Made by a program: the position numbers and the translations under genes. The notes beneath the pieces were generated by a model that worked only from the letters and a program-made list of their open reading frames with translations, did no database searches and was not told the DNA's origin. Of a DNA stretch of 9,853 bases, positions 1 to 5,704 are shown one piece after another (position 1 is the first letter of the stretch; every line of letters starts with the position of its first letter). This stretch comes from CAZWUZ01 sp964637655 [NCBI: uncultured bacterium]. Its GTDB lineage: Bacteria > DAOPZR01. Location: the NCBI GenBank assembly GCA_964637655.1, contig CAZWUZ010000143.1, positions 1-9,853 on the forward strand, in the 5' to 3' direction.

Positions 1-527
1 GAAGTTCCCGACTGCTCGCTGTTGCGGCTGCCCACTACGCCGCAGCGTCGTCGCCGCTGACCATCGTCGCGCGGGTGCAGGCGCATTGCGGCGTGCAGGA
101 AGAGCACGGGACACGCACGTACGGGGCGTTCATGCGCTACGGCGGCGCTTCACCCGCCTGCGGGGCGCTCGCTGACGGTACGGAACGCGGCGTGGCGATT
201 GCCGGCATGCTCGACCCGGCGCATCTGGCCGGGGTACGCAGCGCGGAGCCGTGCTGGCGGCCGCTGCTCAGTGCCGTGCTGCAGGCGCGTACGCAACTCG
301 AACGTCTCACTGCGGAAGCCCGCGCGCTCGATTGCCCCGCCTGGTACGTGCTGTTTGCGTCGGTCAACCTGAACGGGCTCAGTGCCGCGGCGGAAGTACC
401 GCTCGTCATCCGCGTGCTCGACCGTACCGGCACGCAGGAACGCAGCTGGGAACTCGCCCTGCCGCATGACCCGGCACAGGTGCAGGCGGCTGACACCACG
501 TCCGGCGTGCGTCTCACCTCCCGCTGA
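1..527 (+). CDS. 3' end of an unrecognised protein (5' truncated by window edge)
   Basis: The reading frame is open from base 3, the first complete codon in frame, to the TGA at 525-527, so the true start probably lies before the window. A GTG at 75 is the first possible start inside it, but the 24 codons before it also look coding, with G or C in most third positions. The visible part is about 174 residues. It begins with an Ala-rich stretch, and its later half reads as alternating strands (for example VPLVIRVLDR, then SWELALP). It has no transmembrane helix and three cysteines. I recognise no family. The next gene starts only 3 nt after this stop, so the two are probably co-transcribed, and this product may assist or share a pathway with the membrane glycosyltransferase-like protein. 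That is inference from spacing only. Confidence 0.6.
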   Translation, partial: SSRLLAVAAAHYAAASSPLTIVARVQAHCGVQEEHGTRTYGAFMRYGGASPACGALADGTERGVAIAGMLDPAHLAGVRSAEPCWRPLLSAVLQARTQLERLTAEARALDCPAWYVLFASVNLNGLSAAAEVPLVIRVLDRTGTQERSWELALPHDPAQVQAADTTSGVRLTSR

Positions 528-530
528 CGG

Positions 531-1895
531 GTGGACGCGCTGAAGGCGCCACTGCGCCTGCTCCTGCTGTTTGCCGGTATCCTGCTGCTGCTGAGTGACT
601 TTTCCTACCGTGTGCTTGATGAGTGGCATTACTTCCTGCTGACTGAGTCGCTGGCGACGCGCGCTTCGGTGTGGCTCCCTGCCGCGCAGTTCGAACTCAT
701 CGCCGCGCCGCCGCCTGCTGCCGGCGCGCTGCTGCCGACCCGTTTCCCCCCGGGCTATCCGCTCGCTGCGGTGCCGGTCTACTGGCTGCTGCGCGCCGTG
801 GCCTCGCTGGCCGGCATCACCGATTACGGATTTATCGCCGGGAGCATCGAGTGGGCCAACGCGCTACTGACCGCGCTGCTGCTGGTGCTGCTGGCCCGCT
901 GGCTGGCGCGCGAGTTTGCCGCGCCGCGCCGCGCTGCTCTCGTGGCTGCCGCTTTCGGGCTGGGGACCATCCTGCTGCAGTATGCGCGCAGCAACTTCAG
1001 CGAGACGCTGCAGGCGCTGCTGCTCGGCGCCGCGGTCATGTTGCTGCTGTCGCGTCCTGTGCTGCGCGAACCGCGCGCCGGGGTATGGTTCGGCATCTGT
1101 CTCGGCTGGCTGGTGCTGACCAAGGCGACGTTCCTGCTTTTCGTGCCGCTGCTGCTGCTCTGGGCATACTGTACCCCGGGTACCGGCCGCTTGCGGTTGC
1201 TTCCCGTTGGCCTTCCGCTGCTGGTCGGACTGGTGCTGTACGGCGGCTACAACCGCGTCCGCACCGGCGACTGGTTCGACTTCTACTACCCGTCGCTGTA
1301 TACGGTCGATGTCGGCGGGCGCGACGTTACGGTGCCGCAGAATTTCAGCGCTGCGCCCTGGCACGGACTGGCGGGCTATCTCATCAGCCCCGGCAAAAGC
1401 ATCTTCCTGACCTCGCCGCTGCTGCTGCTCGCGCTGCCGGGTGCAGTCCACTGGTGGCGCCGCCGCCGCCGCGACCTGCTGTTCATGACGCTGTTGCTAA
1501 CTGCATACACCCTGCTGTTTGCCTGCTTTACCGGCTGGGAAGGGGGGCTCTGCTGGGGCCCGCGTTTCCTCGTGCCGCTGATTCCGCTGCTCGCGCTGCT
1601 CGGGGCCCCGGTGTTCTTCGCGCCGCGGCGCGCGTGGCGCAGCGCGGCCTGGCTGCTGGCGGCGTGTTCGCTGCTGCTGCAGCTCTTCGTGGCGGGTACC
1701 GACAACATCACCGCGCTCAGCGTTGCCCGCCCGCCGTACGGCATCGGGCGCTACTACCCGCTGGCGCTCAATCCCTACCCGCCGCTGCTTGCGCAGTATC
1801 GCGGCATGCTGGCCCCGCCAGCGCCGCCGCCGGCGGGATTCTTCCTGCGGATGGCTGACCTGTACCGCCCGGCCTTCTGGTGGTGGACCCGGTGA
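531..1895 (+). CDS. Polytopic membrane protein, GT-C fold / ArnT-PMT-like glycosyltransferase (GT39-type)
   Basis: A 454-residue protein, GTG start, very Leu-rich, with about ten predicted membrane helices. After the first helix (about residues 8-23) comes an Asp-Glu pair (D30-E31) in LDEWHYFLLTESLA, the position of the acidic motif in the first periplasmic loop of GT-C enzymes. RFPPGYPL (71-78) matches the PPG(F/Y)P segment common in this superfamily. YARSNFSETLQALLL (151-165), SPGKSIFLTSP (286-296) and WGPRFLVPLIP (342-352) also fit uncharacterised GT39/PMT-like proteins. Family members move sugars from polyprenyl-phosphate donors onto lipids or proteins on the periplasmic side of the inner membrane; donor and acceptor here are unknown. 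It lies 3 nt after the previous gene with no good ribosome site, which suggests translational coupling. The C-terminus ends in an aromatic WWW near the stop. Confidence 0.75.
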   Translation: MDALKAPLRLLLLFAGILLLLSDFSYRVLDEWHYFLLTESLATRASVWLPAAQFELIAAPPPAAGALLPTRFPPGYPLAAVPVYWLLRAVASLAGITDYGFIAGSIEWANALLTALLLVLLARWLAREFAAPRRAALVAAAFGLGTILLQYARSNFSETLQALLLGAAVMLLLSRPVLREPRAGVWFGICLGWLVLTKATFLLFVPLLLLWAYCTPGTGRLRLLPVGLPLLVGLVLYGGYNRVRTGDWFDFYYPSLYTVDVGGRDVTVPQNFSAAPWHGLAGYLISPGKSIFLTSPLLLLALPGAVHWWRRRRRDLLFMTLLLTAYTLLFACFTGWEGGLCWGPRFLVPLIPLLALLGAPVFFAPRRAWRSAAWLLAACSLLLQLFVAGTDNITALSVARPPYGIGRYYPLALNPYPPLLAQYRGMLAPPAPPPAGFFLRMADLYRPAFWWWTR

Positions 1896-2209
1896 GCCGC
1901 CGGTGTGCAGCGAAGACACGGCGGGCCGGAGCTGCAGCCCGGGTGCCGGACGGGGTTCGCGACCGGCCGGCGCACCGGCACGAACCCCGGGCGGCTGCGC
2001 TGCGGGAACCGGAGGAGACGGCGACGCCGCTCCTGCGGCTCGACCCCGACAGAAGAACGGCACGCGTCGTGCACTGGCTCCTGTGTACCGGCGCGGGCAA
2101 CATCGTCCTGGCGCTGCTGGCGGTCATGCAGATGCTGCTGTTCTACGGGGGGGTGTGCAACTTCGGCTCGACAGACACCGACCACCAGTACCTGTACGGG
2201 ACGGTGTGA
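1892..2209 (+). CDS. Small single-pass membrane protein, unknown function
   Basis: A 105-residue protein if started at the GTG at 1892, whose last two bases form part of the previous gene's TGA (GTGA overlap), an arrangement typical of translational coupling. An in-frame GTG at 1880 would add four residues. Residues 1-60 are Arg-, Ala- and Pro-rich and probably cytoplasmic. A hydrophobic helix follows at about 66-88 (WLLCTGAGNIVLALLAVMQM, then LLFYGG), and then a short polar tail rich in Asp and Tyr. The codons of the hydrophobic half have strong G/C third-position bias, which supports real coding; the Arg-rich half is less convincing, so the start could be later. I recognise no family. It probably works with the upstream glycosyltransferase-like protein, judging only from the overlap. 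The gene ends 19 nt from the convergent gene at 2229. Confidence 0.55.
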   Translation: MSRRCAAKTRRAGAAARVPDGVRDRPAHRHEPRAAALREPEETATPLLRLDPDRRTARVVHWLLCTGAGNIVLALLAVMQMLLFYGGVCNFGSTDTDHQYLYGTV

Positions 2210-2228
2210 ACCGGGGCGGTGGTGACGT

Positions 2229-2951
2229 TCACGGGAACACTGCGGCAAAGACCGCGCCGGTGAGTGAAAGAACCAGGACGATGGCCGTCGCCGGCGCCCA
2301 GCGCTCCCACTCCGCGTAGCGCTCTTTTGCTTCCGGCTCATCGCCGGGCTGCCCCAGGTCGCGGCCGGTGGCCTGTGCCATCACGACAATGTTGAAGAGC
2401 AGCACCCCGAGCACAGCCAGGCGTCCCCGCAGGTCAGGGATGATGGTCAGGTTCCGGATAAGCGGCATGGAGAGACCGGACAGAAAAATGCCGAGCAGGA
2501 TGAAGAGGCCGGCAAGGAATGCGGGGCGGCGCCATGGTGCGGGAATCGCCGCCGTATCGCCGCGGACGAAAGCAACCGTGACAAAGCGCAGCAGCGCGAG
2601 GGCGGTCCCGGCGAAGGAGGTGATGAAGAGGGCGTACATGCTGTAGAGAACGTCGCGACCCAGCGCGTAGAAAGCGGCGAACTCGAACAGCAGCGCGAAT
2701 GCGACCATGAGCGCACCGTTGCGCTGCAGCGGAAACCGGTGCAGCGCGATACCCATGAAGAGGATTGCCCAGAAGGGGATGAACAGGTAGATACCGGCAA
2801 TCAGGAAACCGCGCCAGAGAGTCTCCGGCTGGCCAAAAATAAAGAGCATGGCGAGGGGCAGGACCGCCCCCTGGGAGAGGAGAAAGAACAGCTTGGCGGC
2901 GCGGTAGGGGAGACGGCAACGCTCAGTGGCGGCATGACGGGGACCATTCAT
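2229..2951 (-). CDS. Seven-helix integral membrane protein, unknown function
   Basis: A 240-residue protein with hydrophobic segments at about 20-40, 47-70, 79-97, 102-128, 143-162, 176-194 and 219-239, which predicts seven membrane helices. Between helices six and seven lies a charged, probably cytoplasmic loop (GRDLGQPGDEPEAKERYAEWERW). The N-terminal 19 residues are basic (RHAATERCRLPYRAAK) and not a cleavable signal. There is no motif for a known transporter, protease or rhomboid-like enzyme, and I do not recognise the family. The ATG at 2949-2951 lies only about 30 nt after the terminator of the upstream gene, and that space holds no convincing promoter or AGGAG ribosome site. Expression may therefore depend on terminator read-through, or the true start may be internal. 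It converges with the small membrane protein gene ending at 2209. Confidence 0.65.
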   Translation of the reverse strand: MNGPRHAATERCRLPYRAAKLFFLLSQGAVLPLAMLFIFGQPETLWRGFLIAGIYLFIPFWAILFMGIALHRFPLQRNGALMVAFALLFEFAAFYALGRDVLYSMYALFITSFAGTALALLRFVTVAFVRGDTAAIPAPWRRPAFLAGLFILLGIFLSGLSMPLIRNLTIIPDLRGRLAVLGVLLFNIVVMAQATGRDLGQPGDEPEAKERYAEWERWAPATAIVLVLSLTGAVFAAVFP

Positions 2952-2981
2952 GCGCAGCCCGCCAGGTGCCGCGGCGCGGGG

Positions 2982-3014
2982 AAAAAAGCGGGAGCGCCGC
3001 CAGGACGCTCCCGC
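2982..3014 (-). terminator. Rho-independent terminator of the exported Met-rich protein gene
   Basis: Read on the minus strand, GCGGGAGCG (3014-3006) and CGCTCCCGC (2996-2988) form a perfect 9-bp GC-rich stem with a 9-nt loop, followed directly by six T residues (2987-2982). This is a textbook intrinsic terminator. It lies about 118 nt after the TAG of the gene that starts at 4379, and about 30 nt before the start of the next minus-strand gene. Confidence 0.88.
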
Positions 3015-3042
3015 CGTTGCGGCATGCGGCTACTGAATCGTG

Positions 3043-3058
3043 GCGACCGGCTGGTCGC
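3043..3058 (-). other. 3' UTR hairpin upstream of the terminator
   Basis: GCGACC (3043-3048) and GGTCGC (3053-3058) form a 6-bp stem with a 4-nt loop. It lies between the stop codon at 3132 and the terminator, so the 3' end of that transcript would carry two successive hairpins. There is no T run, so this is not a terminator by itself; protection of the transcript end is one possible role. Confidence 0.4.
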
Positions 3059-3131
3059 GGATACTACCATGCGGGCAGCAGCAACGCAAGGGACCGGAGA
3101 CGGGCGCGGCAGACAGGTATGCGTAGAGGTG

Positions 3132-4379
3132 CTACTCGTCACCGAACCCGCCGTCAGTGCCGTACTGCAGCATCTCGGGTGTAATCCCGTACTGCTGCAT
3201 CAGCTCCGGGGTCAGTCCTTCCGGCAGGGCGGGGGAAGTGCCCGCCGGCGCACCGGACGGCGGATACCCGGCCGGGCCGGCTGGCGGGTACCCGGCCGGC
3301 ATGCCGGCCGGAGCGCCGTAGCGGCCCGCGCCCGGGCCGCCCATGCTCAGCATTTTCGTCGCCGTCCATTCCGACCTGATGCGCGCGCGATAGCGGCAGC
3401 CGCGCGTGTCCGCGGCATAGTCATCACCCACCGCGGTCAGCGTCAGGGTCAGCATATCGACCTGCGCGAAAATGGCGGGCGGGATCACGCAGCGGGTCGT
3501 GCCCGGCGGCAGCAGGATGCGGTCGCGCACGTCGTCGGCAATGGTCGTTCCCACCTCGTAGCCGGTGCGCACGCGCTCGGGCGGGCAGGAATCGGTGCTT
3601 ACCCAGAGCACGGTTTCCTTTACCTGCTGTCCCTGCAGCACCATGCCGCGCGCGTGCAGGATGTAGCCGCGCGCCGCGCTATCACTGTTCCACACCACGG
3701 TGATCGGCCCGCGCACATCAATTGCCGCCGCGCTGGCCGGTTCGGACACGGTCAGCGGCAGCAGGAAACCCGCCAGCGGCATGGTATGACCGCCCGTATT
3801 CAGCACGTACGCGCCCCGCCCGACCGCCGTCATGGGGACAACGGTTTCATCGCCTGTGGCGGTGCGGTCGCGTTCCGCGCGCACGCGCTGCAACTGCACT
3901 GCCGACGGCATCGTCGGGCGGTCGCCGCCGCGGGCGGACATATCAACGTCGGTAGAAATGCTTTCTGTCAATGGACCGGCCGCGGTGTCGGGATGCCACC
4001 AGAGGATGTTTTTCATTTCAATATGCATCCGCCCGCCGGGCGCCGCGCCCATACCCGCGGGCGGCATGTGCATGCCCATGTCCTCGGGCATGGGCGCAAC
4101 CAGCAGCGGCAGCCGGTTATCCCGCAACTGCAGCGATTCCGGCACCGCAACAAATATCGGCGTCACGGGTGCGGCGGCAGCGTATACCGCTTCGCCGGAA
4201 ATGCTGCGCGACGGCTGTGCGCCGTCAGCGTTCGGCATCCCGGGATACGCGGGCATCACCATCATCGGCAGGTTGACGCTGGTCATCAGTTCCAGCGTGT
4301 ATTCGCGCACGGCTGGCGCGTCCGCCGCCAGCGCGGGCGTGGTCAGCACTAACAGCAGCAGGGCAAGCATGGTTTTCAT
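3132..4379 (-). CDS. Exported Met-rich protein with beta-sandwich-like core and Gly/Pro/Tyr-rich tail, unknown function
   Basis: A 415-residue protein if started at the ATG at 4377-4379. That start has AAGGAG 7 nt upstream and gives a clean signal peptide (MKTMLALLLLVLTTPALA, cleavage after ALA); an in-frame extension to 4457 adds 26 residues that do not look like an export signal. Met-rich stretches occur at 32-48 (NLPMMVMPAYPGMP) and 97-122 (MPEDMGMHMPPAGM, later MHIEM), with His104, His119 and His129 nearby. Residues about 225-325 read as beta strands resembling a fibronectin III-like domain (ITVVWN..., GYILHARG, ETVLWVS, LLPPGTTRCVIP), a pattern I recall from uncharacterised proteobacterial exported proteins. 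Cysteines are C265, C297 and C328. Residues 348-380 are Gly/Pro/Ala/Tyr-rich. The C-terminus repeats a short motif, LTPELMQQYG then ITPEMLQYG. It is probably periplasmic or surface-located. Metal binding is only a guess. Confidence 0.75.
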   Translation of the reverse strand: MKTMLALLLLVLTTPALAADAPAVREYTLELMTSVNLPMMVMPAYPGMPNADGAQPSRSISGEAVYAAAAPVTPIFVAVPESLQLRDNRLPLLVAPMPEDMGMHMPPAGMGAAPGGRMHIEMKNILWWHPDTAAGPLTESISTDVDMSARGGDRPTMPSAVQLQRVRAERDRTATGDETVVPMTAVGRGAYVLNTGGHTMPLAGFLLPLTVSEPASAAAIDVRGPITVVWNSDSAARGYILHARGMVLQGQQVKETVLWVSTDSCPPERVRTGYEVGTTIADDVRDRILLPPGTTRCVIPPAIFAQVDMLTLTLTAVGDDYAADTRGCRYRARIRSEWTATKMLSMGGPGAGRYGAPAGMPAGYPPAGPAGYPPSGAPAGTSPALPEGLTPELMQQYGITPEMLQYGTDGGFGDE

Positions 4380-4386
4380 CGGCAGG

Positions 4387-4392
4387 CTCCTT
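4387..4392 (-). promoter_or_regulatory. Shine-Dalgarno site that fixes the start of the Met-rich protein
   Basis: Read on the minus strand this is AAGGAG, 7 nt before the ATG at 4379. It supports that start over the in-frame ATG at 4457, which has no comparable site. Confidence 0.75.
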
Positions 4393-4403
4393 GGTCCAAT
4401 GCC

Positions 4404-4433
4404 ACTGTACACTCGCGTCCCCGCTCCGGTCAA
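4404..4433 (-). promoter_or_regulatory. Sigma70-like promoter for the Met-rich protein gene
   Basis: On the minus strand, TTGACC (4433-4428) lies 18 nt upstream of TACAGT (4409-4404), a 5/6 and a 4/6 match to the consensus boxes. An eight-base A/T tract (4447-4454) sits about 14 nt upstream of the -35 box, where an UP element could lie. The predicted transcript start near 4397 leaves a short leader holding the AAGGAG site. Confidence 0.5.
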
Positions 4434-4496
4434 ATTGCGCCTTGCGAAAAAAAACACGTCAGCAGGCTGGTGTCCGCTGCCCGGACGACTCGATTA

Positions 4497-4525
4497 TTGA
4501 CGGCGGTCAGGCAGGGTGGTAAGCT
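4497..4525 (+). promoter_or_regulatory. Sigma70-like promoter for the exported protein gene at 4693
   Basis: TTGACG (4497-4502) is followed after 17 nt by TAAGCT (4520-4525). The -35 box matches 5/6, and the -10 box keeps the first two bases and the final T. The same TTGACG box with a 17-nt spacer recurs at two other promoters in the window, which adds support. The transcript would start near 4532, giving a leader of about 160 nt. Confidence 0.5.
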
Positions 4526-4692
4526 CACTGTCGCTGTGCTCCGGCTACCCCTGCGGGGCGCACTTTTTCCTGCGGCCACCGTTCCCTGCCGTGCAGGGGG
4601 CTGGCCGCTCACTGCAGGATGCGGTCAGCGGCAGGAACAGGTGCGGCGGCGGGTACGGAATTGCCTGTGGACCCGGAAAGGAACGGAAAATC

Positions 4693-5556
4693 ATGCAACG
4701 GGTATGGAGTGTTGTGCTGTTGCTGCATCTTGCCGCAACCGCGGTCAATGCCGACTGGGCGGCGCGTGAACGTCGCCCGGAAGAGACGGCTTCGCTGCAC
4801 CGCTTCTACACGGCGGTTGGCGCGGCCCTCCCTGCCGGCCCGGACGGCTGGCGTCTGGTCGAACGCTATGACACGGTGACGAGCGGGATGATCACCGAAG
4901 GGGCGGAAGATGCGCCGCTGCGCTGGGAGTACCTGGTGCGTTACGAGGACAGTGCGGCGCTGGCGGCGGCTGAGGCGCAGACCCAGGCCGCGCTCGCGGC
5001 ATTGCCGCAGCGGAGCGCCGGGGAGCGCTACGCGGCCCTGGCCGGGGAATACACGCGCCTGGCGGATGCGTCCGGAGAGGCGCTCAACCGTGGCGCGATG
5101 GGCGAAGTCGAACAGCTCATGGCGCGCCTTGACGAACTTGCGCGGGAAATCGACGCTCTCGGGTCGGCGGACCAGGGTGACGGGGACCGGGTCATTGCCG
5201 CGCTGGCGGCGCGGGACGCGCGGCTGAGCGTGCGGGTCACGGTGAACGAGGATTACTGTGCTCCCGGCACGCCGCTGGTGCCGGATACCGCGGTCGCGGG
5301 ACTCACGGCCTGGCGGGCGGGGGAACCGGGACGGATGTCGCAGGCACACTGGGAAGAGGGGGTGACCGTGGTGACCGTCGGCCGGTGGCGGGCTGTCGCG
5401 GAGGAACCGGGTGTGTTACGCGCCGCGCTCGCGGCGTACCCCTCCACGGTCTTGCAGACCGTGCTGGTGAGTGTGCGCGGCGACCGTGCGCGCGCGCGCG
5501 CCTACCTCGAACGGATCGACTGGGCGCGGTTACAGGAACTGGTTGACCGCCGCTGA
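4693..5556 (+). CDS. Exported protein with Ala-rich helical middle, unknown function
   Basis: A 287-residue protein if started at the ATG at 4693, which has AAAGGAA about 9 nt upstream and gives a normal signal peptide (MQRVWSVVLLLHLAATAVNA, cleavage before D21). The frame extends to 4516 but would put 59 non-signal residues first. The mature part begins with a mixed domain (about 21-85). A long Ala/Glu/Leu-rich helical region follows (about 86-155, including ALAAAEAQTQAALAALP and EQLMARLDELAREIDAL) that could form a coiled coil. The last part (about 175-287) reads as strands and helices (LSVRVTVNEDYC, VTVVTVGRWR, TVLQTVLVSVRG). There is one cysteine (C189) and no lipobox, so it is probably a soluble periplasmic protein. 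I recognise no family. It is transcribed away from the Met-rich protein gene and converges with the Na/Pi-type carrier gene. Confidence 0.7.
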   Translation: MQRVWSVVLLLHLAATAVNADWAARERRPEETASLHRFYTAVGAALPAGPDGWRLVERYDTVTSGMITEGAEDAPLRWEYLVRYEDSAALAAAEAQTQAALAALPQRSAGERYAALAGEYTRLADASGEALNRGAMGEVEQLMARLDELAREIDALGSADQGDGDRVIAALAARDARLSVRVTVNEDYCAPGTPLVPDTAVAGLTAWRAGEPGRMSQAHWEEGVTVVTVGRWRAVAEEPGVLRAALAAYPSTVLQTVLVSVRGDRARARAYLERIDWARLQELVDRR

Positions 5557-5601
5557 TGCGCCCGGGTCCATGGATGGACACGATTCGGGGACAGGCCAGA
5601 A

Positions 5602-5663
5602 GGGGCCATACTAGCACATTGACACATTCACAGGCGGGGCCATACTGGCACATTGACACATTC
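5602..5663. repeat. Two tandem 28-nt direct repeats, period 34 nt
   Basis: Copy 1 (5602-5629) and copy 2 (5636-5663) both begin GGGGCCATACT and end GCACATTGACACATTC. They differ at one base (CTAGC versus CTGGC). ACAGGC precedes each copy (5591-5596 and 5630-5635), so the repeated unit may be longer. Within each copy the string CACATT occurs twice, 8 nt apart. The array fills the gap between two convergent genes and the stretch does not look coding. GGGGACAG lies just before it at 5587-5594. Confidence 0.8.
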
Positions 5664-5665
5664 GC

Positions 5666-5702
5666 GGCGCACTGCCGGGGGGGCGATACGGCAGACGGCG
5701 CC
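5666..5702. terminator. Possible bidirectional stem-loop between convergent genes (no T run)
   Basis: GGCGC (5666-5670) pairs with GCGCC (5698-5702), and CTGCCG (5672-5677) pairs with CGGCAG (5689-5694). This gives an 11-bp interrupted stem with an 11-nt loop, ending 2 nt before the stop codon of the minus-strand gene at 5705. No T tract follows on either strand, so it may stabilise mRNA ends or slow polymerase rather than act as a classical terminator. Confidence 0.4.
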
Positions 5703-5704
5703 GG

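Larger units (their letters stand above)
4380..4692. other. Divergent intergenic control region, about 313 nt
   Basis: This region separates the start of the Met-rich protein (minus strand) from the exported protein at 4693 (plus strand). It holds a promoter facing each way, an A8 tract (4447-4454), a GTCCG/CGGAC hairpin between the promoters (4472-4486) and a leader of about 160 nt for the rightward gene. The leader contains a CCCTGC/GCAGGG hairpin with a 3-nt loop (4584-4598). I see no recognisable riboswitch and no convincing small gene. Confidence 0.6.

Noticed and set aside
671-1858. Open frame of 395 codons within the glycosyltransferase-like gene
   Set aside because: It is a different frame of a gene with clear membrane helices and family motifs; its product is Ala/Arg-rich with no domain.
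2739-4352. Open frame of 537 codons on the plus strand
   Set aside because: It lies antisense to two well-supported minus-strand genes and across their terminator. The product is a low-complexity Arg/His/Gly/Ala mix typical of shadow frames in GC-rich DNA.
4447-4486. T8 tract on the minus strand after a GTCCG/CGGAC hairpin as a terminator
   Set aside because: The hairpin is separated from the T tract by 17 nt, and no minus-strand gene lies upstream to be terminated. An UP-like role is more plausible.
5566-5579. GTCCAT/ATGGAC palindrome after the exported protein gene as a terminator
   Set aside because: The gap between arms is only 2 nt, so a stable hairpin would be small, and there is no T run on either strand.
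5602-5663. CRISPR-like repeat array
   Set aside because: Only two copies with a 6-nt interval between them; no spacers of CRISPR length and no cas genes.
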